Part shown: positions 16,185-23,168 of the stretch, piece after piece
How positions within the stretch are numbered: position 1 is the first letter of the stretch
Layout of the letters: each line of letters opens with the position of its first letter
Assembly: GCA_017619585.1 (NCBI GenBank)
Contig: JAFZSA010000021.1
Coordinates: 1-26,053, forward strand
From: Bacteroidaceae bacterium
Lineage (GTDB): Bacteria; Bacteroidota; Bacteroidia; Bacteroidales; Bacteroidaceae
Direction: 5' to 3'
Length of the DNA: 26,053 nucleotides
The notes under the pieces: generated by a model
What the model was told of the DNA's origin: nothing
Databases searched by the model: none
Seen by the model: the letters and a program-made list of their open reading frames with translations, nothing else
Made by a program: the position numbers and the translations under genes

Positions 16185-17146
16185 AAAGGATTCTTTGCTT
16201 ACTTCTCATATTCGTTTCCCTTTGCGCCGCAGCACAGGATATGTCGCGCCTCTTTGCCGTAGGCAGTGCCGTACCGGGTGGTATTCAGGAACTTACGTCA
16301 TTTCCCAATAAGCAGTTCAAATATACAGGAACACTTTATCAGGGCACCTTGGCAATACGCAATCAGGGTAGCATCATCCGCTATCTGACTCCCACCTACG
16401 AGGATTCCTACGTGGTCAACAATACGTTGCCATATACCTTGGGACGCGATAGCGTAGCATCGCAGTGGGTAGTTCCTGTTACGGAGGATATCTATCGCAT
16501 TACAGTTGATTTGAATGCCAAGACCCTTCATGGTGAACTCTTTACGGCTTGGAACGAACTGTTCATTGTGGGTGGCGCTACGGAATGCGGATGGGTAACC
16601 TATACTTTCCTGCCCTTTACACGCGACCCCGAGGAGATTTGTGCCTGGGATTGGACGGGTGAGTTGAAAGAACGGCCAGAATACGGAGAGCCTCGTAGGT
16701 TCAAGTTCAATGGGCAGAATGCCTGGGAACCTAAGGTGCTGCATCCCTTCACATCCGACGAGGATGTGCTGAAGAGCACTCAGATATGTACGGGAGGTAC
16801 GGAAGACCGTAAGTGGAGCATCACCAAGGAAGGCTATTACCACATACGTGTGGATGTGTTCCGCGAGACGGTGAAGGCCGAGTATCTGGGAACTTCAATG
16901 CCTGGGCAGAGCGATGCTACGGGATTGGGAGATTTCTCAGCTCAGCCCATCCTGAGTATTCGTGGCAGGGAAGTGCTCTTGCAGAGTAATCAGCCTGTAC
17001 AGCTTACCATCAGTAGCTTGGATGGTGTGCTTGTTGCAAGTGCCAAGGGTACAGACCTCAGGACATTCCTACCATCCTCTGGCATTTATCTGATTCGTAT
17101 TCAAGCCCCAGGCATTTCCATAAGTAAGAAGGTGATGATAAAGTAG
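16181..17146 (+). CDS. SusE/SusF-like protein with T9SS type-A tail
   Basis: A 321-aa exported protein, coupled to GH31 by an ATGA overlap. Residues 1-19 form a signal peptide ending AAAQ; the nearby Cys15 is not in a lipobox. Two repeats resemble the SusE/SusF-type starch-binding domains: about 22-121 (ending IYRITVDLNAKTLHGEL) and 125-236 (LFIVGGATECGWV, with YYHIRVDVFRETVKAEYL at the end, split here as YYHIRVDVF, ETVKAEYL). Residues 256-321 are a T9SS type-A sorting domain (LQSNQPVQLTISSLDG, SSGIYLIRI, SKKVMIK). It probably binds an alpha-glucan-like ligand at the cell surface to assist GH31; this is inference. The stop codon TAG is followed directly by a C-rich palindromic element. Confidence 0.75.
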   Translation: MKRILCLLLIFVSLCAAAQDMSRLFAVGSAVPGGIQELTSFPNKQFKYTGTLYQGTLAIRNQGSIIRYLTPTYEDSYVVNNTLPYTLGRDSVASQWVVPVTEDIYRITVDLNAKTLHGELFTAWNELFIVGGATECGWVTYTFLPFTRDPEEICAWDWTGELKERPEYGEPRRFKFNGQNAWEPKVLHPFTSDEDVLKSTQICTGGTEDRKWSITKEGYYHIRVDVFRETVKAEYLGTSMPGQSDATGLGDFSAQPILSIRGREVLLQSNQPVQLTISSLDGVLVASAKGTDLRTFLPSSGIYLIRIQAPGISISKKVMIK

Positions 17147-17173
17147 ACCCCCTAACCCCCTTTAGGGGAACCT
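17146..17173 (+). repeat. C-rich palindromic element, intergenic left copy
   Basis: GACCCCCTAACCCCC, then TTTAGGGGAACC. The CCCCTTTAGGGG core is self-complementary. Its first G is the last base of the TAG stop codon of the SusE/F-like gene. Confidence 0.85.
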
Positions 17174-17177
17174 TTAA

Positions 17178-17213
17178 TTCAAAATTCAAAAATTCAAAAA
17201 TCAAAATTCAATA
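17178..17213 (+). repeat. TTCAAAA array
   Basis: TTCAAAA, TTCAAAAA twice, TCAAAA and TTCAATAA follow one another with a 7-8 nt period. It is the same unit family as the coding arrays at 24522 and 25924. Confidence 0.85.
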
Positions 17214-17218
17214 ATTTC

Positions 17219-17246
17219 GCTAACCGCTAACCCTTAACCGCTAACC
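17219..17246 (+). repeat. GCTAACC heptamer array
   Basis: Four units in register: GCTAACC, GCTAACC, CTTAACC, GCTAACC. Confidence 0.85.
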
Positions 17247-17249
17247 CTT

Positions 17250-17278
17250 CTCTCCCCCTAAAGGGGAAGGGGGGGGCT
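17250..17278 (-). repeat. C-rich palindromic element, intergenic right copy
   Basis: Read on the minus strand this is AAGCCCCCCCCTTCC, then CCTTTAGGGGGAGAG: the same element as at 17146, inverted. It directly abuts the stop codon of the MFS gene. The convergent pair could form hairpins that slow or end transcription, but there are no T-runs. Confidence 0.8.
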
Positions 17279-18460
17279 TTACCTAAGCTTATTCCTCTCG
17301 AAGTGGCCTCTAGCGTATGCAAAGTAGAAGAGGGTACCAAGGAGGTTGCTAATCCATGCTGCCCAGAATGCTATATTATAAGAGGTGTGCTCTACGATGA
17401 TGCCACCCAGTATGATTCCCAATCCTACGCCCAGGTCCCATGCTGTCAGCAGAGTGCTGTTGGCTGTTCCGCGTTGGCTGTTGGGAGCCAGGTTCAGAAA
17501 CATTGTTTGGAAGGCAGGGAACATGTGTCCGTTGCCCAGACCTATTATCAATGCTGCTCCGTAGTAGCCTATGGGATTATGGACGGCAGCAAAGAGCAGG
17601 TAGCCAAAGAGTGATACCAGAATGCCGTGTGTGGCGTTCTTTACCACAAGGCCTTTGCGTAGTGAGCGTGCACCCACCAGACGACTTGACATCAGGCCCA
17701 AACTCAGCAAGGCAAAGAAGACGCCCGTGCCTGTGGTGATGCCCAGTTCTTCCTTGCCATAGATGGCCAGATAGGTACTGATGACACCATACGAGAAACT
17801 GAATCCTGCCATACAAAGAGCCTGACTCCAACCCTTTAATAGAAGGAAACGGTCCAGGGATATAGACCCCCCAACCCCCTTTAGGGGGAGGATTTGTCTT
17901 GGTTTTAGTTTCAACGTACTGTTGATGAGTAAGCCTAATCCTGATGTCAGCAGCGATACGCAGAAGATAAGCGTATAGTTGTTGGTCCACTGATAGATAA
18001 GCAATCCTACGGTAGGAGAAATGGCCGTTGCCATGTTGTTGCTCAGGCCATAATAACCTATGCCTTCTGCTCTACGGGTAGGGTGCAGGACGTCTATGGC
18101 AACGGTGCTGTTGGCAACGGTTGTCGCTCCTACGGGAGCACCGTGCAGGGTTCGGATGATGCAAAAGGAGAGCAGTGAGCCTGCCACTATGTATCCGCCA
18201 AAGAGGATGAAGAATAGGAAGTAGCAAATCAGCAAGACCGCCTTGCGTGGGAAACTGTCCACAAAGAATCCGCTGAAGGGCCTTATCAGCAATGCCGTAA
18301 GGGCGTATCCGCTCAGCACAAGGCCTATCTGGTCTTTGTTGGCTCCAAACTCCTCACTCAGGTACAATGGCAACAGGGGTGTCAGAATCATGAACGAGAA
18401 ATATATCATGAAGTTGGCGCTCCACGCTTTAAGATAGTTGCTATTCCAGAGTTTTTCCAT
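17279..18460 (-). CDS. MFS transporter
   Basis: A 393-aa inner-membrane transporter of the major facilitator superfamily with 12 predicted helices. The typical loop between helices 2 and 3 is present (GFFVDSFPRKAVLL, about 64-77), and RTLHGAPVGATTVANS (103-118) is like helix-4 segments of drug/arabinose-efflux-type members. The substrate is unknown; multidrug or sugar efflux is the usual annotation for such sequences. Odd feature: the central cytoplasmic loop between helices 6 and 7 contains residues 190-199 (ILPLKGVGGS) encoded by a C-rich palindromic repeat. The insertion keeps the frame and sits in the most tolerant loop. Only a -7 promoter element is seen upstream. Confidence 0.9.
   Translation of the reverse strand: MEKLWNSNYLKAWSANFMIYFSFMILTPLLPLYLSEEFGANKDQIGLVLSGYALTALLIRPFSGFFVDSFPRKAVLLICYFLFFILFGGYIVAGSLLSFCIIRTLHGAPVGATTVANSTVAIDVLHPTRRAEGIGYYGLSNNMATAISPTVGLLIYQWTNNYTLIFCVSLLTSGLGLLINSTLKLKPRQILPLKGVGGSISLDRFLLLKGWSQALCMAGFSFSYGVISTYLAIYGKEELGITTGTGVFFALLSLGLMSSRLVGARSLRKGLVVKNATHGILVSLFGYLLFAAVHNPIGYYGAALIIGLGNGHMFPAFQTMFLNLAPNSQRGTANSTLLTAWDLGVGLGIILGGIIVEHTSYNIAFWAAWISNLLGTLFYFAYARGHFERNKLR
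17865..17892 (+). repeat. C-rich palindromic element inside the MFS gene
   Basis: GACCCCCCAACCCCC, then TTTAGGGGGAGGA; CCCCCTTTAGGGGG is almost a perfect palindrome. The gene reads its minus strand as LPLKGVGG. It is closely similar to the intergenic copy at 17146. Confidence 0.9.
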
Positions 18461-18493
18461 CCTTTTTGTTGGCCGTTACCTGATTTCAGGTTG

Positions 18494-18501
18494 CAAAGGT
18501 A
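18494..18501 (-). promoter_or_regulatory. -7 element of the MFS gene
   Basis: On the minus strand TACCTTTG matches TAnnTTTG, 33 nt before the start codon. No good TTTG is found at -33. Confidence 0.45.
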
Positions 18502-18554
18502 CGCACTTTTCCTCAAAAATAGGGTAGAAACTAAAAAGAAACCACTCCTTTATG

Positions 18555-18584
18555 TTTGTCAAATAAAATAATTACGTATTTTTG
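18555..18584 (+). promoter_or_regulatory. Promoter of the esterase gene
   Basis: TTTG (18555-18558), 18 bases, TATTTTTG (18577-18584). The start would be near 18591, giving a leader of about 150 nt that contains the heptamers and composite element copy C. Confidence 0.65.
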
Positions 18585-18598
18585 CGTCAATGAATTGA

Positions 18599-18714
18599 GG
18601 ATTAGGGATTAGAGATTAGAGGCGGCCGCAAAAAGACTATCGTAATAACGATATGACGTTATAACGTAATAACGAAAGGCCGCCCAACGAAATAACGATA
18701 TATCGATATATCGA
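18599..18714 (+). repeat. Composite GGCGGCC/octamer element, copy C
   Basis: Heptamers GGATTAG, GGATTAG, AGATTAG (18599-18619) lead into GGCGGCC (18621-18627), then AAAAAGACTAT, four octamers (CGTAATAA, CGATATGA, CGTTATAA, CGTAATAA) and GGCCGCC (18678-18684). Further octamers (CGAAATAA, CGATATAT, CGATATAT) run to about 18714. It ends 26 bases before the esterase ATG. Confidence 0.85.
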
Positions 18715-18740
18715 AAATTATGAATTAAAATAACAACATT

Positions 18741-19898
18741 ATGAAAAGAACAACCTTATCCATTATGGCTTTTGCCTTTGGCCTTACTGCTTTGTTTGCA
18801 CAGCAGGCCATCTTTGAACGTCAGAACATTGTGTCACCCCAGAAGAACGATGACGGAACCGTAACCCTTCGTCTGCTTGCCCCAGCTGCACAGAAAGTTG
18901 AGGTGATGGGAGACTGCATAGACGGCTATCGCAAGGAAATGACAAAGGGCGAGAACGGTGTCTGGACATTCACTACACAACCCCTTGCTCCTGAGTTGTA
19001 CAGTTACCGTTTCTATGCTGATGGGGTAGAACTGCAAGACCCTGCCAACTGGCATCGTAGCAGGGATGTGCGTAGCTTCATGAGTACCTTTATTATAAGT
19101 AAGGAAGAGGGCGATTGTGGCTATCTGTATGGGAACCACGATGTACCTCATGGTAATATCCAACAGGTTTGGTATGATAGCAAGACCCTGGGTATGTCTC
19201 GCCGTATGAGCATCTATACCCCTGCAGGCTACGAGAAAGGCGGCAACTATCCCGTTCTGTATCTGCTACATGGAATGGGTGGCGATGAGGATGCCTGGCT
19301 TACGTTGGGTCGTGCCTCACAGGTGTTGGATAACCTGATAGCTGCAGGCAAGGCCGTTCCCATGATTGTGGTAATGACCAACGGACATGCCGATAATGAT
19401 GCCAGCCCTGAGTTTACTGCCTTGCAGCAGCGTGGTCGTCAGAAGGCCAGCTTCGAGGAAAGCTTCCCTGAGATAAAGTCTTACATAGAGAAGAACTTCC
19501 GTGTGAAGAAGGGTGCCGACAATACTGCTATGTGCGGACTTAGCATGGGTGGTTTTCATACTTTCCACATCAGCTTGATGAATCCTGGTATGTTTGGCTA
19601 TCTGGGTCTTTTCTCAGCAGCCGTCAGGATGGACCGGAATTCCAACAAGAGCATTGACCAACAGATAGCAGAGGATGCAGAGGTAAGCGGTCAGATAGCA
19701 GCCGTCTTCAAGGCCAAGCCCCATCTGTACTGGATAGGTATTGGCAAGACCGACTTCCTATATGAACAGAATAAGGGCCTGCGAGCTTATCTTGATAAGA
19801 TGCAGTACCCTTATGAGTATTTCGAGAATGAAGACGGACATATCTGGCGCAACTGGCGCATCTATCTGAGCATCTTCACGCAGAAGTTGTTCAAGTAG
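18741..19898 (+). CDS. Secreted CE1-type esterase with CBM48-like domain
   Basis: A 385-aa exported alpha/beta-hydrolase of the esterase D/CE1 type. Known relatives cleave feruloyl or acetyl groups from xylan; that substrate is inference here. Residues 1-20 are a signal peptide ending LFA. An N-terminal Ig-like/CBM48 domain spans about 30-120 (VTLRLLAPAAQKVEVMGD, YSYRFYADGVELQDPAN). The hydrolase domain follows, with oxyanion-region YLLHGMGGDEDAW at 174-186, nucleophile Ser268 in GLSMGG, probable Asp338 (GKTDFL) and His367 (EDGHIWRNW). Together with GH43 and GH31 it suggests degradation of plant polysaccharide. Its 3' end overlaps the convergent EamA gene by 8 bp, with no terminator. Confidence 0.9.
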   Translation: MKRTTLSIMAFAFGLTALFAQQAIFERQNIVSPQKNDDGTVTLRLLAPAAQKVEVMGDCIDGYRKEMTKGENGVWTFTTQPLAPELYSYRFYADGVELQDPANWHRSRDVRSFMSTFIISKEEGDCGYLYGNHDVPHGNIQQVWYDSKTLGMSRRMSIYTPAGYEKGGNYPVLYLLHGMGGDEDAWLTLGRASQVLDNLIAAGKAVPMIVVMTNGHADNDASPEFTALQQRGRQKASFEESFPEIKSYIEKNFRVKKGADNTAMCGLSMGGFHTFHISLMNPGMFGYLGLFSAAVRMDRNSNKSIDQQIAEDAEVSGQIAAVFKAKPHLYWIGIGKTDFLYEQNKGLRAYLDKMQYPYEYFENEDGHIWRNWRIYLSIFTQKLFK

Positions 19899-20793
19899 CA
19901 GCCTTTCCTGCCATATACATACCTAATATCAGTGTGGCTGTACCACAGATAGCCATCAGCGTAATACGCTCGTCCAGTATCAGGTATGAGAAGAACATCG
20001 TCCAGAATGACTGTAGATAGATGATGTTGGTGGCACGTACGGTGCCCAGTCTTTTCAGTGTCCAGTTCCATGCAACGAAGCAGAGCATGGAGGCAACAAC
20101 ACCCAGATAGAGCAAGTTCACCCATACGGCGGGCTTGCTCAAAACATTTGTATCCACCACCAATGGACTCTCTATCCACAGATAGGGCAGAATGGTGAGC
20201 AGACCATAGATGAATATCTTGCGGGTGATGAACAGGGAGTTGTAGTTCCTTGACAACTTCTTTATAATCAGCGAGTAGCAGGCCCATGTCAGTGAGGCAC
20301 ACAACGCCAGGATATCGCCCTTGGGGTTCAGGTGCAGCATCAACTGACCGTTCAGGATTACCAGTGCCATACCTGAGAAGGCCAAAAGCGAACCCACCAT
20401 TTGTCTGGTGCACATACGCTCATCCTTGTAGAATAGCGCCAGCAACACGGCTGTTATCAGTGGGGTGGAACCTACCAGGATGGCCACGTTGGAGGCTGTA
20501 CTGTACATCAGCGCCATATTCTCTGTCAGGAAGTACAGAGAGCCGCCCATGATACCCAGCACCAATAGCAGTAACTCGTCTTTCCAGTTGTCGGCCCAGA
20601 GCCTTTTGTAAGAGAAGAACCAGATGCAGACATATCCCAACGCAAAGCGGTAGAAGAAGATGTCAGACGGCATCATTCCGCTTTCCAGCAGAATTTTTGT
20701 TGAAACAAAGGTTTCACCCCAAATAGCGCATACAATAAGTGCTGTTATCAGGGCTAGATTCTGTTTTATGTTTTCAATCCAATTGTTAACCAT
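19891..20793 (-). CDS. EamA/DMT-family transporter
   Basis: A 300-aa inner-membrane protein with about ten predicted helices in two EamA repeats. The first repeat includes ICAIWGETFVSTKILLESG (residues 21-39) and MALMYSTASNVAILVGSTPL (about 93-112), both typical of the drug/metabolite transporter family. The second half ends LILDERITLMAICGTATLILG, as is usual (split: LILDERITL, MAICGTATLILG). It is likely to export a metabolite, but the substrate is unknown. The stop codon lies inside the last codons of the convergent esterase gene. It is divergent from the thioredoxin gene, and each has its own promoter. Confidence 0.88.
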   Translation of the reverse strand: MVNNWIENIKQNLALITALIVCAIWGETFVSTKILLESGMMPSDIFFYRFALGYVCIWFFSYKRLWADNWKDELLLLVLGIMGGSLYFLTENMALMYSTASNVAILVGSTPLITAVLLALFYKDERMCTRQMVGSLLAFSGMALVILNGQLMLHLNPKGDILALCASLTWACYSLIIKKLSRNYNSLFITRKIFIYGLLTILPYLWIESPLVVDTNVLSKPAVWVNLLYLGVVASMLCFVAWNWTLKRLGTVRATNIIYLQSFWTMFFSYLILDERITLMAICGTATLILGMYMAGKAAT

Positions 20794-20816
20794 GTTCTTT
20801 TTGTAAAAATCGGGCG

Positions 20817-20847
20817 CAAAAATACAACATTCGTTTGGAATTGAAAA
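20817..20847 (-). promoter_or_regulatory. Promoter of the EamA transporter gene
   Basis: On the minus strand TTTT (plus 20844-20847), 19 bases and TATTTTTG (plus 20817-20824). The -7 box is a full match and the -33 box is a near match. Confidence 0.55.
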
Positions 20848-20864
20848 GAAATATGCATTTTCCT

Positions 20865-20895
20865 TTTGTCTTTTTTCATAATTATTTTATTTTTG
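20865..20895 (+). promoter_or_regulatory. Promoter of the thioredoxin/Omp28 cluster
   Basis: TTTG (20865-20868), a 19-base spacer and TATTTTTG (20888-20895), an exact consensus match. The start would be near 20902, 21 nt before ATG at 20923. It probably drives the run of genes to 25999. Confidence 0.8.
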
Positions 20896-20922
20896 TGCCG
20901 TCAAAATGAGAACACGCACACA

Positions 20923-21435
20923 ATGAAAAAACTTTTCTTTGTAATTTTATGCGTCTTGGGCGCATCATCGCTTCACGCTCAGTTACCTAAGGTAACGCTG
21001 AAGGATATTCATGGTAAGATTGTTCAGACGGATACCCTTTCCAATGGGGGTAAGCCCTTCATCATTGATTTCTTTGCAACCTGGTGCAAGCCCTGCAACC
21101 GCGAGCTGGATGCTATCCACGAGGTGTACGAGGATTGGCAGGCCGAGACGGGAGTGAAGATCTATGCCGTAAGTATAGATCAGGCACAGAATATAAATAA
21201 GGTGAAGCCCTTGGTAGATAATCACGGATGGGAGTATGAGGTGCTCCTTGACCCCAATGGCGACCTGAAGCGTGCCTTTGGCGTGCAGATGATTCCCTAC
21301 GTGATGATTATTGACGGCAAGGGTAACATTGCCTACAAGCATCAGGGCTATACTGATGGGGCAGAGGAGGAACTTATTGAGAAAGTAAGGGAATTAGCCC
21401 CCTCCAACTCCCCCAAAGGAGGAGAGAATAAATAA
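20923..21435 (+). CDS. TlpA/ResA-like exported thioredoxin
   Basis: A 170-aa thioredoxin-fold protein exported by a signal peptide (MKKLFFVILCVLGASSLHAQ). The active site is WCKPC with Cys55 and Cys58, after IIDFFATWC, and the cis-Pro region is MIPYVMIIDGKGNIAY. TlpA/ResA relatives reduce or exchange disulfides outside the cytoplasm. The frame is open 19 codons further upstream, but the start at 20923 is chosen because the signal peptide begins there and the promoter -7 box (20888-20895) lies inside the longer frame. The last 12 residues (LAPSNSPKGGEN and on) are encoded by a C-rich palindromic repeat, so the native C-terminus was probably changed. The next gene starts 35 nt after the stop. 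Confidence 0.88.
   Translation: MKKLFFVILCVLGASSLHAQLPKVTLKDIHGKIVQTDTLSNGGKPFIIDFFATWCKPCNRELDAIHEVYEDWQAETGVKIYAVSIDQAQNINKVKPLVDNHGWEYEVLLDPNGDLKRAFGVQMIPYVMIIDGKGNIAYKHQGYTDGAEEELIEKVRELAPSNSPKGGENK
21397..21424 (+). repeat. C-rich palindromic element at the thioredoxin 3' end
   Basis: GCCCCCTCCAACTCCCCC, then AAAGGAGGAG. It is read in the same frame as the copies at 5764 and 24457 (here APSNSPKGGE), and ends 9 bases before the stop codon. Confidence 0.8.
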
Positions 21436-21469
21436 GCATTGAAGATTGGATAATCCTTTTCTTTAGATT

Positions 21470-23071
21470 ATGAAAAACAGTCGTATACTGTCAGTTCTCT
21501 TTCTGCTATCCGCAGGCCAATTCTCAATTCTCAATTCTCAATTCTCAATTGGAACGGTTTCTGCTCAGGAGCAGAAGAGCGTTACCGTAACCGGTAGCAT
21601 TCAGTCAGATATGCTGGTGCCTCAGAACGATGAACGGACGGGTGCCTTGAAGGATGAGGCTTTCCAAGCCAATCTATATGCCGATGTTATGCTGCAGAGC
21701 AAGAATGTGGATGCAGGCCTGAGATTCGAGTATTTGGAACATCCCCTTCCCGGCTTCGAGAAAGACTTCCAGGGGTGGGGCGTACCTAACTTCTGGGTGA
21801 AGGCGAGATGGGGTTGTGCCGAATTGACAGGCGGAACCTTCTACGAGCAGTTTGGGTCGGGCTTTATCCTGCGTACCTACGAGGAGCGCTCCCTTGGCAT
21901 CGACAATTCGTTGCTGGGTGGAAGGGTAGTACTGAAACCTTATAAAGGCATTACAGTAAAGGCTCTGACGGGTGTGCAGCGCCATTATTGGGAATGGAAC
22001 AAATCCTGGATGAGCGGTACTGATGCCGAGCTTCATCTGAACGAATGGATTCCTTGTATGCAGGCATCTGGTACCAGCTTGATGCTTGGCGGCTCATGGG
22101 TAAATAAATACGAGCAGCAGGAGGAGGTCTTTGCTGACCCTACCCACAAATATAATTTCCCCATATTTGTGAATGCCTGGGACGTTAGGGCTAATCTGAA
22201 CAAGGGCCCTTGGAGCCTGCTGGTGGAATATGCGCAGAAGTCACAAGACCCATCCTTCGACAATGGATACAACTATGACAAGGGTCGTGCCGCTATGGTA
22301 TCAGGCTCTTATTCACGAAAAGGACTGAGCCTGTTGCTGCAGGCCAAGAGGAGTGAGAATATGTCGTTCCGCAGTAAGCGTTCCCAGTTGGGTACTTCTT
22401 CCTTTATCAATCATCTGCCTGCCTTTACGCAAGACCAGACATACGCCCTTGCAGCCCTTTATCCCTATGCCACTCAGTTGGCTGATGGTGAATGGGCTTG
22501 GCAGGGTGAGGCCGGTTATAACTTCAAGCGCAAGACCGCTCTTGGTGGCAAATATGGCATGAACGTGAAGGCTAACTACTCGCATGTCCGTTGGCAAGGC
22601 GTTACCTACTATCAGGATATAGATGTGCAGTTGTCCAGGAAGTTAAGCAAGAGTTTCAAGCTGAATCTGATGTACATGAACCAGCGCTACAACAAGACCG
22701 TCATAGAGGGTGAGGGAGGCATGGTTCGCTCCAACATCTTCATTGCCGACGGACTTTGCCAGTTGGCTCCCAAGACCAAGCTACGTACCGAATTGCAGTA
22801 CCTGCAGACAGCCGATGATCAGGGCGACTGGATGTTCGGCCTCTTGGAACTCTCTCTGGCTCCACGCTGGATGTTCACCGTCAGCGATATGTGGAACAAC
22901 GGCAGTACCAAGACCCATTACTATCAGGGATGTGTTACCTATAACATAGGGTCGCATCGCATACAGGCAGGTTACGGCCGTACCCGTGCCGGTTACAACT
23001 GCTCAGGTGGCGTATGCCGCTATGTCCCTGCCACAACGGGTTTCACGCTATCGTATAATTATAACTTTTAG
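21470..23071 (+). CDS. DUF6029-like outer membrane beta-barrel protein
   Basis: A 533-aa exported protein, rich in alternating aromatic/polar strands and ending in Phe (GFTLSYNYNF), as expected for an outer membrane barrel. It resembles the DUF6029 proteins of Bacteroidales; function is unknown. Residues about 36-60 begin the barrel (VTVTGSIQSDMLVPQN). The sequence has several cysteines (WGCAEL, WIPCMQ, YNCSGGVCRY), of interest beside thioredoxin-like neighbours. Odd: residues 17-27 (QFSILNSQFSI), within the signal peptide, are encoded exactly by a CAATTCT array. Without these 11 codons the signal peptide would be of normal length, ending GTVSAQ. The TAG stop lies at the edge of a TTAGCGG heptamer. 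Confidence 0.75.
   Translation: MKNSRILSVLFLLSAGQFSILNSQFSIGTVSAQEQKSVTVTGSIQSDMLVPQNDERTGALKDEAFQANLYADVMLQSKNVDAGLRFEYLEHPLPGFEKDFQGWGVPNFWVKARWGCAELTGGTFYEQFGSGFILRTYEERSLGIDNSLLGGRVVLKPYKGITVKALTGVQRHYWEWNKSWMSGTDAELHLNEWIPCMQASGTSLMLGGSWVNKYEQQEEVFADPTHKYNFPIFVNAWDVRANLNKGPWSLLVEYAQKSQDPSFDNGYNYDKGRAAMVSGSYSRKGLSLLLQAKRSENMSFRSKRSQLGTSSFINHLPAFTQDQTYALAALYPYATQLADGEWAWQGEAGYNFKRKTALGGKYGMNVKANYSHVRWQGVTYYQDIDVQLSRKLSKSFKLNLMYMNQRYNKTVIEGEGGMVRSNIFIADGLCQLAPKTKLRTELQYLQTADDQGDWMFGLLELSLAPRWMFTVSDMWNNGSTKTHYYQGCVTYNIGSHRIQAGYGRTRAGYNCSGGVCRYVPATTGFTLSYNYNF
21518..21550 (+). repeat. CAATTCT array inside a signal peptide
   Basis: Four exact CAATTCT units and a final CAATT make 33 nt, exactly codons 17-27 of the 533-aa protein. 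The array is in frame and replaces or extends the end of the signal peptide. Confidence 0.95.
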
Positions 23072-23163
23072 CGGTTAGGGGCGGCCCCAAAAGATGTCGT
23101 AATAACGATATAACGTAATAACGTAATAACGAAAAGGCCGCCAATCGTAATAACGATATAACG
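23072..23163 (+). repeat. Composite GGCGGCC/octamer element, copy D
   Basis: TTAGCGGTTAGG leads into GGCGGCC (23080-23086), then AAAAGATGT, four octamers (CGTAATAA, CGATATAA, CGTAATAA, CGTAATAA) and GGCCGCC (23136-23142). Two more octamers (CGTAATAA, CGATATAA) end at 23163, 5 bases before the Omp28 start codon. It fills the whole intergenic gap in a presumed operon. Confidence 0.85.
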
Positions 23164-23168
23164 GAAAA

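Noticed and set aside
20866..20922. Longer start for the TlpA-like protein (19 extra residues).
   Set aside because: The extra part overlaps the promoter -7 box, and the signal peptide starts cleanly at 20923.
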